A DNA stretch of 64,000 nucleotides from Deinococcales bacterium (lineage in GTDB: Bacteria; Deinococcota; Deinococci; Deinococcales; JAAFIG01), in contig JANYHH010000038.1 in assembly GCA_025359505.1 (NCBI GenBank), positions 1 through 64,000 on the forward strand, in the 5' to 3' direction. Shown here in pieces: positions 51,083 through 60,739 of the stretch. The translations under genes were made by a program, and so were the position numbers. Positions within the stretch are counted from its first letter, which is position 1, and each line of letters opens with the position of its first letter. The notes below the pieces were generated by a model that worked only from the letters and a program-made list of their open reading frames with translations, was not told the origin of the DNA and made no database searches.

Positions 51083-51489
51083 GCTGCGGCTCAAGATTTG
51101 GCGAAACTCTCGAGCACAGTTGCCCCGCGTGCATCCGCCACGCCCTTCGCGGCGCAATTTGGCATCATGGTTTGCGTGACCTTCAAACTGATTTTCGCCC
51201 CTGAACCCGACCTGTTCGAGCAGCGCCTCAACCGCTTCATGGCTGATCTGGGCGAGGACGCCGTGAATAGCCCAGTTGCAGTTCTCGACGGTCATGCTGC
51301 CCAATGGCGAGGTGATGTTCAGTGCCTTGCTGGGCTTCAAAAAAGCCAAAGGCTGGGACGAATAGGACTGGCTCGAGCGTGAGACAAGGGAGCGCAAACC
51401 CCGTGCAGTCAGCGCTTGAACGGTGATCCTCGAGCTGCCATCGGGACTGTTTTTTTCGGTCGGTGATGAAGCGGTGCGGCTCGAGCCAG

Positions 51490-53292
51490 TTACGGCAGGG
51501 GAATGGCGGTGAAGAAGTTGAACCGCACTCCAGCCGGGCCAGCCGCCACATCCGCGCCGAAGTTAAACGGCAAGAACCCAAACCAGCGCCCCGGCACATT
51601 GATGCCCAGTCCGACATCCCACAGCCATTGCTGCTCGGATCGGTTGACATCCAGCGCCAGCCCAAAGTCGGCGAAGACGCGCAGCTCTGGATCGGCACTC
51701 AGTAGCCCTGCCAAATTGCCGAGGTTCAAGCGATACCCGAGTTCTAAATTGAGAATCAGCGCCTGCGGACTGATCGCGTAATCCAAGGGATACGCCCGCA
51801 ATAAACTGTTGTAGCCCAAACTAAACCCTGCCGCGCCACCCGTGCCCAAGCCAAATAACGCTCGCGCCCTGAAAAACACTGGCTCGAGGTCGAACCGCGC
51901 CGCGAGACTGGCTTCGACGCGCAGACTCGGGGCGTACCCGAAACGCAGGGCGACTCTGGGCTGAAGGGTAACGACTCCGAACTTGAAGGCGCTCGAGCCG
52001 CTGATGCTCAACGCGCTCGCGTCCACGCTGGCACTGGCTTTCAGCGCCGCTGTCTCGAGCGTCGCCTCGAGCCGCCACGCTGCGCCAAGGGCGCGACGCG
52101 CCGGGTCGTAACTGGCCGTGAGTCTCAGCGGCTGCGCCGCATACGTCAGGCGCACGAACAGCGCGTCACTTGGGCTGTCCAGATTGTTGACGTAGCCCGC
52201 GCCAATCGAAAAACCACCCAACGCCCCACCGCCGACATCCAAACCAACGCCGAGGGTCGAAAACCCGCCCAGTGAACCCGGCAACGTACCCGCGTCGTAA
52301 CTGCTGGGCGCGAGTTCAATCGCGGGCGCGACCGTGAACGGGATTGGTAAGCCTCGAGCGGCGCTCAATCCAGCCTCGAGCCGTGCGCTCCACAGCGCAT
52401 TGACGGGGTTGTCGGCGTGCGGATCGCCACTGGCGTTCAGCGCAATCCCCTTCACCTCTAAAGTGTGTTTGATGTCAGGCAGCAGCGCTCTGGCCGCCTC
52501 GCGCCCGCGCTCCATCAGTTCTTGCACCTTGGAGAAATCAAAGTACAGCGCGTCGAAGGTTTTGACGCGAATCCAGACATCGGGCTGCACCTGCTCGGTT
52601 GGGGAGAGCACCACGCTCGTGACCGCGTTCAGCGTGCCGATTAGGTTGGTTGGCGGCGCGTCTGGCTCGGGTTGCCCGCGAATGGCGATCACGACTCCCG
52701 CGCCCAGATCCCGCGCCACGCCGACCGGGTATGGATCGCGCAGCCCACCATCGGTGAAATACGCGCCGTCGATCTGCGCGGTTGGGAAAATCAGCGGCAA
52801 GCTGATGCTGGCCCGCATGGCGGTCGCTAAATCGCCCGTCTCCAACGTGCGGCGCTTAGCTCCGCGCTCGAGCGGCGTGACCATCACCGCCAGTTTCGGG
52901 CTGGTGTCCTCGAGCTGCATATTGCTGACCAAGGCGCGGTAGACGACCTCGAAGCCGCTTGGATCTAAAAGACCGTTCAGCGGCGGGAACAGCACGCGCA
53001 CCAGCTCGGACTGACGCGCTTGCAACTCTGGCAATCGCTGGCGCAGTGTCTCGAAGCTGTAGCCGCTCGAGTACAGCCCGCCGACCAATGCCCCGGCGCT
53101 CGTGCCGACGATGCAGTCCACCGGTACGCCGCTCACGACCAGCTCCTCGAGCGCCCCGAGGAACGCAAAGCCTCTGGCGACGCCGCCCGCGAGGGTCACA
53201 CACACTTTTTTTTGGGCTGGCTGACCGAGCGCGACGGACGCGAAACACAGACAGACGCTGAGGACGATCAGGAATCTCGAGGCTGACGACAC
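51490..53292 (-). CDS. Patatin-like phospholipase with C-terminal outer-membrane barrel
   Basis: 600 residues. A signal peptide (FLIVLSVCLCFASVALG) is followed by the patatin domain (about 30-260) with GTSAG as the catalytic Ser box and DGGLRDPYP holding the Asp. The oxyanion loop reads AGGVARG rather than the usual GGGxRG. The rest (about 270-600) is a beta-barrel resembling BamA/ShlB, ending in FNFFTAIPLP. The layout resembles PlpD (type Vd secretion), but here the barrel may simply anchor the lipase. A 110-base spacer separates it from the YHYH gene. Confidence 0.85.
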   Translation of the reverse strand: MSSASRFLIVLSVCLCFASVALGQPAQKKVCVTLAGGVARGFAFLGALEELVVSGVPVDCIVGTSAGALVGGLYSSGYSFETLRQRLPELQARQSELVRVLFPPLNGLLDPSGFEVVYRALVSNMQLEDTSPKLAVMVTPLERGAKRRTLETGDLATAMRASISLPLIFPTAQIDGAYFTDGGLRDPYPVGVARDLGAGVVIAIRGQPEPDAPPTNLIGTLNAVTSVVLSPTEQVQPDVWIRVKTFDALYFDFSKVQELMERGREAARALLPDIKHTLEVKGIALNASGDPHADNPVNALWSARLEAGLSAARGLPIPFTVAPAIELAPSSYDAGTLPGSLGGFSTLGVGLDVGGGALGGFSIGAGYVNNLDSPSDALFVRLTYAAQPLRLTASYDPARRALGAAWRLEATLETAALKASASVDASALSISGSSAFKFGVVTLQPRVALRFGYAPSLRVEASLAARFDLEPVFFRARALFGLGTGGAAGFSLGYNSLLRAYPLDYAISPQALILNLELGYRLNLGNLAGLLSADPELRVFADFGLALDVNRSEQQWLWDVGLGINVPGRWFGFLPFNFGADVAAGPAGVRFNFFTAIPLP

Positions 53293-53402
53293 AGCTCAAG
53301 ATACCGCTTGAATGTCAAGATTGATTGCGATACCGCCCTCGGCTGAGCAAACCTCGAGCCTTTTACGCAATCTTTACCGTGCGAGGCTAGATTCGAGTTC
53401 AC

Positions 53403-54299
53403 ATGAGCATTGCATTCTTATTGACGGGTTGGCGAGGCTGGGTGCTGACTGGACTGATCGCGTTGGACGCGCTGAGCGTCGCTTTAGCGCTCAGCGCGGG
53501 CAGTGGCAACGCGCTTGACCTGACGCGCTTACCGCTTGGCGATGGCAAGCTCAGTGCAGCGCCGCAGCGTGGGTACGTCTACCGTTGCCCGCAACCAATC
53601 AGCAATCTGGGCGCGTTCAAGCAGGGCCCGTGGATTCGCAGTGACGGCACTTTTGATTTCACTGCCAAAGCCGTCGTAGACGGCAGCGTCACGCACACCA
53701 GCGTCCTCAACCAGACCCTCGAGACCGCTGCACTGAGCTTGACGGGCAACGGCTTGCCGAATCACCCGACGGGCACGTACCCGATCGCCACCACCGACGA
53801 CGCGTATCAGTACGACCGCAACCCCAACCGCATCAGGGCGCAAAACCTCGAGTACCGCCTGCCCGCGAGTCCAGTGGCTGCCGCGCAGCCCTCGTGTTTA
53901 CCAAACGGAGCGATTGGCGTGATGCTCAGCGGGGCTGTCTTGTACAACGCGCTCGATGCGGGCGGGCGCGATGCGCTGGCGCATGAGACGCAAGACGCCT
54001 GTCAGGGACACCCCGACCCGCGAGGTGCGTACCATTATCACAGCCTGTCAGACTGCGCTGGGGACGGCGGCAGCGGGCCATCGAAACTGCTGGGCTACGC
54101 GCTCGACGGTTTCGGGATTTACGGCCCGCGAGACGAGACGGGGCAGATGCTGACCAACGCCGACCTAGACGCCTGCCACGGACGCACCAGCGAGGTCGAA
54201 TGGCGCGGCAGACTCTTGAAGACCTACCATTACGTGGCGACCCTCGAGTACCCGTACACATTGGGATGCTTCACGGGAACGCCCGTCACTCGGCGCTGA
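53403..54299 (+). CDS. YHYH-domain protein
   Basis: 298 residues. A hydrophobic N-terminal segment (GLIALDALSVALALSAG) suggests export. The domain signature AYHYHS (about 216-221) sits in a region rich in His, Asp and Gly with ALDGFGIYGP. Proteins of this type are secreted and of unknown function. The 3' end overlaps folC by 14 bases. Confidence 0.85.
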   Translation: MSIAFLLTGWRGWVLTGLIALDALSVALALSAGSGNALDLTRLPLGDGKLSAAPQRGYVYRCPQPISNLGAFKQGPWIRSDGTFDFTAKAVVDGSVTHTSVLNQTLETAALSLTGNGLPNHPTGTYPIATTDDAYQYDRNPNRIRAQNLEYRLPASPVAAAQPSCLPNGAIGVMLSGAVLYNALDAGGRDALAHETQDACQGHPDPRGAYHYHSLSDCAGDGGSGPSKLLGYALDGFGIYGPRDETGQMLTNADLDACHGRTSEVEWRGRLLKTYHYVATLEYPYTLGCFTGTPVTRR

Positions 54300-55482
54300 A
54301 GCCCGCTTCGATCAGCTTGGCGCGACTCGCGCCGACCAGATACAACGATCCAGCGATCAGTACGCGGCTCCCAGCCTCGAGTGTGGCGCTCAGTGCGGTC
54401 TCGAGCGAGTTGTAGGCGACCCCGCCGAACCGCGCTGCCAAGCCGTGCGGATCAGCCCCGAGCGCTCCCGGCGACACGAAATGCAGCGATTCAGCCATCG
54501 GTAAAAGCGGCTCGAGTAGCGCTGGAACGTTTTTGCGCTCCATCGCCCCGAACAGCAGCGCGAAGCGTCCCGTCAGACTCGAGGCGAGCGCCAGTGCGCC
54601 CGCTGGGTTGTGCGCCCCATCCAGCCAGACGCGCTGTTCCCCGCGTTTGAAAACCTCCAATCGTCCCGGCCACGTCGCCTCGAGCGCCGCGTTCACAGCA
54701 GCTTCGTCTTGCCCCAACAGGCGCAGCGCAGCGACTGCCAATCGCGCATTCTCGAGCTGATGTACGCCGCGCAAGCGTGGCGCTCGAGGGAGTGAGAACA
54801 GTGGTTGCTCGAGACTCAGTTCATACAGGATTGCCCCGCGTTGTCGAGCCACGTGGCGGATCACTTCCAAGCCTTCGCCTCGAGCGGCAGTGACGACGGG
54901 CGTACCACTGCGAATCGCTCCGGCTTTCTCGAGCGCGATGTTTTTCAGGATTGAATCTTCCGGCCCGACGCCGATCACCGCCTCGTGGTCGTAATCCACG
55001 TTCGTCAAGACCGTCAGCGCAACCCGCTCGAGGGCGTTACTGGCGTCGTTCGCGCCGCCGACGCCCGCCTCGATCACACCCCAATCAACGTGACGGTCAG
55101 CGAAGTACTGCATCGCCAGCAGAAAGCTCAAGTCGAAAAACGCCGCGCCGCCCGCGTGAACCTGCGCCCATTCGACGAACTCGAGCACGACCGCTTTTGG
55201 GATCAACTCTGCACCCACCGCGATGCGCTCCCGAAAGTCGGTCAGGTGCGGCGACGTGAACATCCCGACCCTCGAGCCGCCATGTTGTAAGCCCGCTGAT
55301 AACATTGCGCTGACCGATCCCTTGCCGTTCGTGCCGAGCACGTGAATGCTCAAAAAGTCACGTTCTGGATGACCCAGCACCGCCAGCAGCGCTCGTGAAC
55401 GCTCGCGGCTGCGCTCGTCCCCAGCGCGGGTGCGGGCAAACAGCCACTCGAGCGCAGCGGCGTAGGGGAGAGGTTCAGGCAT
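54286..55482 (-). CDS. folC: Folylpolyglutamate/dihydrofolate synthase FolC
   Basis: 398 residues from the ATG at 55482. Mur-ligase-type P-loop GTNGKGSVSAML, then the folate loop FTSPHLTDFRERI and the later DGAHNPAGALAL are in place. It adds glutamate to folates in the cytosol. Family assignment firm; start uncertain because an upstream in-frame start has no good ribosome site. Confidence 0.93.
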   Translation of the reverse strand: MPEPLPYAAALEWLFARTRAGDERSRERSRALLAVLGHPERDFLSIHVLGTNGKGSVSAMLSAGLQHGGSRVGMFTSPHLTDFRERIAVGAELIPKAVVLEFVEWAQVHAGGAAFFDLSFLLAMQYFADRHVDWGVIEAGVGGANDASNALERVALTVLTNVDYDHEAVIGVGPEDSILKNIALEKAGAIRSGTPVVTAARGEGLEVIRHVARQRGAILYELSLEQPLFSLPRAPRLRGVHQLENARLAVAALRLLGQDEAAVNAALEATWPGRLEVFKRGEQRVWLDGAHNPAGALALASSLTGRFALLFGAMERKNVPALLEPLLPMAESLHFVSPGALGADPHGLAARFGGVAYNSLETALSATLEAGSRVLIAGSLYLVGASRAKLIEAGFSAE

Positions 55483-55542
55483 TGGTAGGCGTTCATTCTG
55501 TCCCGTGGAGCCGCGAAATTGCAATCTCGAGTAAATTAGTTC

Positions 55543-56169
55543 ATGGCTTTGGAGCGCGAACTAAAACTGACTGGCCCGCTGCCCGACTTGAGCACCGTCT
55601 CCGAGATCGCGGGGTACGCGCTTAACTTTTCGCGCACCGAGCGGCAAACCAACACGTATTTCGACACGTCCAGCGCGATTTTGAGATCAGCGGGCATCAG
55701 TCTGCGCCTGCGCCAGATTGCGGACGGCTCGGGCGTTTACACCTACAAAGGGCGGAGCACCGTCGCTGCTGGCTGGCATCAAAAAACTGAACTCGAGCAG
55801 GATGCGGGGAACGCTACGGGTCTCGAGAATCTGAACGATCTCGAAATCGTAAGTCACGTCTCGAGCGTTGCTGAACTGTCCAGTCTCGAGCCAGCCTTCA
55901 TGTTCAAGACGATCCGCCAAGTGTACGACCTCGAGCGCGTCGGAGAACTCGCGCTGGACAAGGTGACGATTTTGAACTCCAGCTTGGAGCCGATTGAAGC
56001 CTTCACCGAACTCGAACTCGAGATCAAATACGCTGTGTCAGATGTTGACCTCGAGCATATTGAAATTGCGTTGCGCCAGTACCCAAACCTCGAGCCGTCG
56101 AACCTTTCAAAATCAGCTCGAGCCATCGCCGCATTGAATCGGTCACGCACGAGTTCCTTGCGGCGGTAA
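55543..56169 (+). CDS. CYTH-domain protein (class IV cyclase / triphosphatase fold)
   Basis: 208 residues with the N-terminal E-x-E-x-K motif (ERELKL) and alternating acidic strands TELELEIKY. The fold is a triphosphate tunnel. The activity, adenylate cyclase or inorganic triphosphatase, cannot be told from sequence. It lies 10 bases before an aminotransferase gene, so they are probably co-transcribed. Confidence 0.85.
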   Translation: MALERELKLTGPLPDLSTVSEIAGYALNFSRTERQTNTYFDTSSAILRSAGISLRLRQIADGSGVYTYKGRSTVAAGWHQKTELEQDAGNATGLENLNDLEIVSHVSSVAELSSLEPAFMFKTIRQVYDLERVGELALDKVTILNSSLEPIEAFTELELEIKYAVSDVDLEHIEIALRQYPNLEPSNLSKSARAIAALNRSRTSSLRR

Positions 56170-56179
56170 GATTCTGAGC

Positions 56180-57538
56180 ATGACTGTCGCCACTTGGGAC
56201 ACCGAACGCCTGCTCGAGCTGGATCTGGCGCACATCCTGCACCCCGTCACCAACCTGCACCGCCACGCTAAATCGGGCCCGCTGATTTTAACGAAGGGTC
56301 ACGGCGTCCACGTCTGGGACAGCAGCGGTAAATGCTACATTGACGGCTTCGCGGGCTTGTGGAACATCAACGTTGGTCACGGTCGCGCTGTGCTGGCAGA
56401 GGCGGCGAGAGATCAGATGAACCAACTGGCCTTCGCGCCGAATTTCTTCGGCATCGCCACGCCGCCCAGCATTGAACTGGCCGCCAAACTCGCGAGTATG
56501 ATGCCCGGTCATCTCAACCATTTCCAGTTCACCTCCGGCGGCAGTGAAAGCAATGAGAGCGCGATCAAAATCGCACGCTACTACTGGAGCATCCAAGGTC
56601 AGACTGAGAGAAACAAAATTATCTCGAGGCACGGCGCGTATCACGGGGTCGGCGGCGTGACCACGACCGCCACGGGCATCCCCGCGTACTGGAAGGATTT
56701 CGGGCCCGTCGCGCAAGGCTTCGTCTACGTTAGCTCACCAAATTTGTACCGCAACAAGCCAGTCGGCATGAATCCCCAGCAGTTCATCCAGCACCTCGAG
56801 ACCGAACTCGAGACGACGATTGCCGCTGAGGGTGCGGGCACGATTGCTGGCTTTATCGGTGAACCGACGCAGGGCGCGGGCGGCGTCTGCGCCGCGCCGG
56901 ACGGCTACTGGGCGATGGTGCAGCGCGTGTTAAAACGCCACGATATTCTGCTGATCGCCGACGAGGTGATTACCGGCTTCGGGCGCAGCGGGCAGATGTT
57001 CGGGCATCAGACCTATGGGTTCATGCCCGATTTGATCTGCATCGCCAAGGGCATCACCAGCGGCTACATTCCCTTGGGCGCGGTCGGGATTTCTGACCAG
57101 ATCGTCGCGGTGCTGCAAACCCCCGACCGGATGTTCATGCACGGCTTCACGTACAGCGGACATCCCGTCGCCTGCGCGGTCGCGCTGGAAAACATCAAGT
57201 TGCTCGAGGATGAGCATCTGCCCGAAAACGCCCGTGTGATGGGCGAGAAATTACTGCACGACATGACAGCGGCTGTCGGAGATCACGCCCACGTTGGCGA
57301 CATTCGCGCCAAAGGCTTGATGATGCTGGTCGAAGTCGTGCAGGACAAAGCCACCAAAGCCGCTTACCCCGCGCTGAGCATCGGCGGGAAACTCCAAGCG
57401 GCCACTCGAGCCAGAGGCCTGATCGTGCGCTGTGGTGACAACGGCATTGCAATCGCGCCACCGCTGACCGTCTCGAGCAGCCAGATCGACCAGATCGTGA
57501 ATATCGTCAAAGACGCGATTTTTGAGGTGTTTGCTTGA
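56180..57538 (+). CDS. Class III aminotransferase (omega-amino acid type)
   Basis: 452 residues. PLP Lys is in CIAKGITSGYIPLGA, preceded by IADEVITGFGRSG. FAGLWNINVGHGR opens the conserved region. The sequence fits beta-alanine/omega-amino acid-pyruvate aminotransferases. A link to pyrimidine breakdown is possible but unproven. Its end overlaps the convergent diguanylate cyclase by 32 bases. Confidence 0.9.
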   Translation: MTVATWDTERLLELDLAHILHPVTNLHRHAKSGPLILTKGHGVHVWDSSGKCYIDGFAGLWNINVGHGRAVLAEAARDQMNQLAFAPNFFGIATPPSIELAAKLASMMPGHLNHFQFTSGGSESNESAIKIARYYWSIQGQTERNKIISRHGAYHGVGGVTTTATGIPAYWKDFGPVAQGFVYVSSPNLYRNKPVGMNPQQFIQHLETELETTIAAEGAGTIAGFIGEPTQGAGGVCAAPDGYWAMVQRVLKRHDILLIADEVITGFGRSGQMFGHQTYGFMPDLICIAKGITSGYIPLGAVGISDQIVAVLQTPDRMFMHGFTYSGHPVACAVALENIKLLEDEHLPENARVMGEKLLHDMTAAVGDHAHVGDIRAKGLMMLVEVVQDKATKAAYPALSIGGKLQAATRARGLIVRCGDNGIAIAPPLTVSSSQIDQIVNIVKDAIFEVFA

Positions 57539-58910
57539 ATTCGTACATCCGCATATCAGCCAGATGCATCAATGCAGATGGATCAAGGCTTTCGTTTGGG
57601 TAAAACGCTGCCCCGAACGAAACCCTGACTTTGAGATCCGCAATCGCGTCCAAGCGAAACGGCTGCTCGAAAGCGGCTTGAATGCGCCGAGTCACCGTTG
57701 CGAGCTGGTCTTCAGACCGCACGTGAGGCAAGTAAAACGCGAATTCGTCACCGCCCAAGCGGGCCACCACATCCCCAGAACGCAGTTGATCGCCCATGCG
57801 CTGCGCCACTTGCCGCAGCAGTTCGTCGCCCGCACCGTGCCCGTAACGGTCATTGACTAACTTGAAATCGTCGAGATCCAAAAATCCGACGACGAAATGC
57901 GAATCGCTCGGCTGCTCGAGCAATTTCATGAACGCCTCGCGGTTCGGCAATCGGGTGAGCGCGTCGTGAAAAACGCGAAACTCGAGCTGGGTTTGGCGTT
58001 TGTATTGCTCGGTGACATCCGTAAACGATCCGACGGCCGCGTAGGGTTTTTGTTCATCAGGCCGAAAGAGCGGTCGCGCAGTGATCGAAATCCAACTCAG
58101 TTGATCAAAGCTGTGATGCACACCCATCAAAACGTTGCTGACCGGAACGCCGTCGCGCAGGGCGACTGGCACGGGATGATCCGCACCGACAAACGGCGTG
58201 CCGTCTTCGCGCACCGCCCGCCAGCGCGGATCGAAACTCGTGCGCCCCAGCAGTTGATCCATGCTCAACCTGAGCACCCGCGCCGCGCTTGCATTGGCTG
58301 AGATGATCTGACCACCAGCGTCCTGCACGACCACGCCTTCCTCGAGCGCGGCGAAGGTTTCGGTCAGCAGATGCTGCTCTTGGTGAACCATCGCTTCGGT
58401 CTGTCTAAGGCGAGCGTTGACGCGGCGCAACTCGAGCGCGTCCACCACGGCGGCCGCCAAATCACTCAGATTGGCATTGTCGGTCGTTGAGAAATCGTCG
58501 TGCGGCCGGTGATCCACTATACACAGCGTTCCTAGCCTCGAGCCATTGTATGCAACGAGCGGCGCACCAGCGTAGAAGCGTATGTGTGGATGACCGATCA
58601 CAACCGGGTTATCAAAAAAACGTTCGTCGGTCGCGGCGTTTAGAATCACCATCGGCTGATCGCTGAGAATCGCGTGACCGCAGAAGCTGACCGAACGCTG
58701 ATCTTCGCCGCTGCTGATTCCAACGCAGGCTTTGGCCCACAGTCGATGCTCGTCAACCAGCGAAATGATGGCGATTGGTACGTGGAACACCCGTGCGGTC
58801 AAATTGACGAGCCGCTCGAGCGGCTGTTCTATCGACGTATTCAAGACATCGTATTCGCGCAATGTCTCGAGTCGCAGCGCTTCGTCGTGCGGAACTTGAG
58901 CTTCGACCAT
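57507..58910 (-). CDS. GAF-PAS-GGDEF diguanylate cyclase
   Basis: 467 residues. GAF (about 20-165), PAS (about 180-300) and GGDEF (about 310-460) domains with the active site GGDEF inside ARLGGDEFAFYL and no EAL domain. It would make cyclic di-GMP. An RxxD inhibitory site four residues before GGDEF is not obvious. It lies between an aminotransferase and the urate genes without operon link. Confidence 0.92.
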   Translation of the reverse strand: MVEAQVPHDEALRLETLREYDVLNTSIEQPLERLVNLTARVFHVPIAIISLVDEHRLWAKACVGISSGEDQRSVSFCGHAILSDQPMVILNAATDERFFDNPVVIGHPHIRFYAGAPLVAYNGSRLGTLCIVDHRPHDDFSTTDNANLSDLAAAVVDALELRRVNARLRQTEAMVHQEQHLLTETFAALEEGVVVQDAGGQIISANASAARVLRLSMDQLLGRTSFDPRWRAVREDGTPFVGADHPVPVALRDGVPVSNVLMGVHHSFDQLSWISITARPLFRPDEQKPYAAVGSFTDVTEQYKRQTQLEFRVFHDALTRLPNREAFMKLLEQPSDSHFVVGFLDLDDFKLVNDRYGHGAGDELLRQVAQRMGDQLRSGDVVARLGGDEFAFYLPHVRSEDQLATVTRRIQAAFEQPFRLDAIADLKVRVSFGAAFYPNESLDPSALMHLADMRMYEFKQTPQKSRL

Positions 58911-58958
58911 GCGTTACACAATAAGCGCTGCTACACAAAAACAAAGTGCAGATTTGAC

Positions 58959-59312
58959 CTAGCTGCCCCGGTACGTGCTGTAGCCGTAAGGCGACAACAG
59001 CAGCGGCACGTGGTAATGCCCGCTGGCTTCACTGACACAAAAACGAATCACGATCACCTCGAGAAACGCCGGATCGGGCAACTCCAAACCACACGCCCGC
59101 AAGTAATCCCCCGCCTGAAACTCGAGTTGATACGCGCCCATCGGGATCGTCTCACCGCTCAGCAGCGCTTCGTCGGTGCGCCCGTCGCTGTTGGTGACGG
59201 TCGTTTTCAGGTGAACTCGAGCCTCACTTGAGACGCTGTATAAATCAATCCGCACGCCCGCAGCGGGTTTCCCTCGAGCCGTGTCGAGGATGTGCGTGCT
59301 CAGCCGCGCCAT
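58959..59312 (-). CDS. uraH: 5-hydroxyisourate hydrolase (transthyretin-like)
   Basis: 117 residues from the ATG at 59312. The family ends YRGS, and the N-terminal LSTHILDTARGKPA with the active His/Arg pattern is seen. It hydrolyses 5-hydroxyisourate, the uricase product. The start overlaps the uricase stop, so the two are co-translated. Confidence 0.93.
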   Translation of the reverse strand: MARLSTHILDTARGKPAAGVRIDLYSVSSEARVHLKTTVTNSDGRTDEALLSGETIPMGAYQLEFQAGDYLRACGLELPDPAFLEVIVIRFCVSEASGHYHVPLLLSPYGYSTYRGS

Positions 59313-60160
59313 TAACGCCTGACCGTCACGCCCAAGATTCCGTAAAACGGTTTCGACACCGTGAACAGCCCAGCCTCCGCGCCGTCCAGCACCATGTCCC
59401 ACGTGTGGTTCTGCCCCTCGAGTTCGATCTCACGAATCACTGCACTAGCCGCGATGACGTTTTGCCCCATCTTGTAAATCACCTGCTGGATGCTGCCGCT
59501 GGTCACGTCGTTGAACGTCTGCTCGAGCGTCGCATTGACGGCTTTCACCAGCTCGAGATCGGTGCGTAACCCGTCACTGACATCGCCGTAGCGCCATGCG
59601 ACCTCGAGCTTCATTCGCAGTGGGCGGTCTTTCATCTCTGGCAACGTCGTGTACTCGTCGCGCACGAAACCGTAAAACGCGCTGCCGGACAGACGCAGCA
59701 GCTCGTACCCATTGATGCTCGAGACGAGATCCTTGACGATCACCGCGCCGTCAGCGTCGCGCTCGAGCCAAATTTGCGCGGCTGATCGCGCTCCGCTCGA
59801 GGGTCGCCAGCCCGACGCGCCGACCGCATCGAACGGAACCTGCGTCGCCGTCAGCTCCGCGCCCTCAGCCTGCGGGTATTTCTCCAAGAACTTTTTGCCA
59901 AGAAAATAAGTCAGCCCCTCGAGCGATGCGCCGTCGTAATTCAGCGTTTCACGCTGCACGAAGTTCTTCATGCTGTCAGTCGCCACCAAACCCGTGTTGT
60001 CGCCCGTCGTGTACGTCGTCCAGAACCCATCGCCCCAGATCACGATCGTGACTGCCGCCGCGAGGATCGGCGCATCGCGCCCGTCGCGGTGCAAGCGGTA
60101 AACGATAGTCTCGCCTTTGCCGTAGTAACTGGACTTCTTGCCGCTGAGGAGTTGGCGCAT
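59312..60160 (-). CDS. uaZ: Urate oxidase (uricase)
   Basis: 282 residues from the ATG at 60160. The N-terminal SYYGKGETIVYRLHR and the TDSMKNFV motif (active-site Thr and Asp) are clear, as is the later RSNHTWD-like end region (GQNHTWDMVLD). It oxidises urate to 5-hydroxyisourate without cofactor. A GTAGGGGC-type end (CGCCCCTAC) lies near 60208 in the spacer to uraD. Confidence 0.9.
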   Translation of the reverse strand: MRQLLSGKKSSYYGKGETIVYRLHRDGRDAPILAAAVTIVIWGDGFWTTYTTGDNTGLVATDSMKNFVQRETLNYDGASLEGLTYFLGKKFLEKYPQAEGAELTATQVPFDAVGASGWRPSSGARSAAQIWLERDADGAVIVKDLVSSINGYELLRLSGSAFYGFVRDEYTTLPEMKDRPLRMKLEVAWRYGDVSDGLRTDLELVKAVNATLEQTFNDVTSGSIQQVIYKMGQNVIAASAVIREIELEGQNHTWDMVLDGAEAGLFTVSKPFYGILGVTVRR

Positions 60161-60244
60161 GGGTGATTCTAACTTACAAGGCGAGGCGTGCGTCACGCAT
60201 TTGTGTGCAAGGCACAACGCCCCTACGGTTCGTTACGCACGCAT

Positions 60245-60739
60245 TCAGCTCGAGATCAGCGCCTCGAGCCGAAACCGCGCAATTTTTTCGATCTCCTCGA
60301 GCGCGGTTTGAAACTCCTGTCCCAGATCATGGTGAACGCGAGCCTCGAGCGCAGCGCGAACATCGTTTTTGTCTTTGCCCTTAACCGCCAGAATGAACGG
60401 AAATCCAAACCGAGCGCGATACGCACGGTTCAGCCCTAAGAGCGCCGCGTGTTCAGTCGGCGTCAAGCTGTCCAGTCCAGCCCCGCGCTGCTCAGCTACC
60501 GAGTCCGAAGTCATGCTGATTCGCGCCGCGAGTTCTGGGTGCGCCCTGATTAACTCGAGCTGCTGGTCGCGTGACGCTGCCCGCATCGCCTTGCACATCG
60601 CCGCGTGTAACGCAGTCAGGCTCGAGAATGGGCGCTGGTCGGTGACGCTTGCTGCGACCCACGGCGAATGCTCGAAGATCGCGCCGAGCGCGTCGATGAA
60701 CGCGTGTGGCTCGAGTGTGTTGAGATTGAAGATGGTCAT
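60245..60739 (-). CDS. uraD: OHCU decarboxylase UraD
   Basis: 164 residues. HSPWVA with catalytic His near residue 23 and LIRAHPELAARI are conserved. It decarboxylates 2-oxo-4-hydroxy-4-carboxy-5-ureidoimidazoline to S-allantoin. Overlaps the guanine deaminase stop by 4 bases. Confidence 0.92.
   Translation of the reverse strand: MTIFNLNTLEPHAFIDALGAIFEHSPWVAASVTDQRPFSSLTALHAAMCKAMRAASRDQQLELIRAHPELAARISMTSDSVAEQRGAGLDSLTPTEHAALLGLNRAYRARFGFPFILAVKGKDKNDVRAALEARVHHDLGQEFQTALEEIEKIARFRLEALISS

Larger units (their letters stand above)
50909..51489. other. Region downstream of HU: hairpins, terminator and no clear gene
   Basis: The first 130 bases hold the hairpin cascade, then a terminator (51051-51082). 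The rest (51083-51489) is open in several frames on both strands, but no frame gives a recognisable protein. A reverse-strand reading that switches frame near 51215 was considered and left open. Confidence 0.4.

Noticed and set aside
51091-51397. Possible reverse-strand gene with a frameshift near 51215
   Set aside because: One frame (VEALLEQVGF) could join to another that ends at 51091 (TVLESFAKS), but neither part matches a family I recognise, and a forward frame is equally open.
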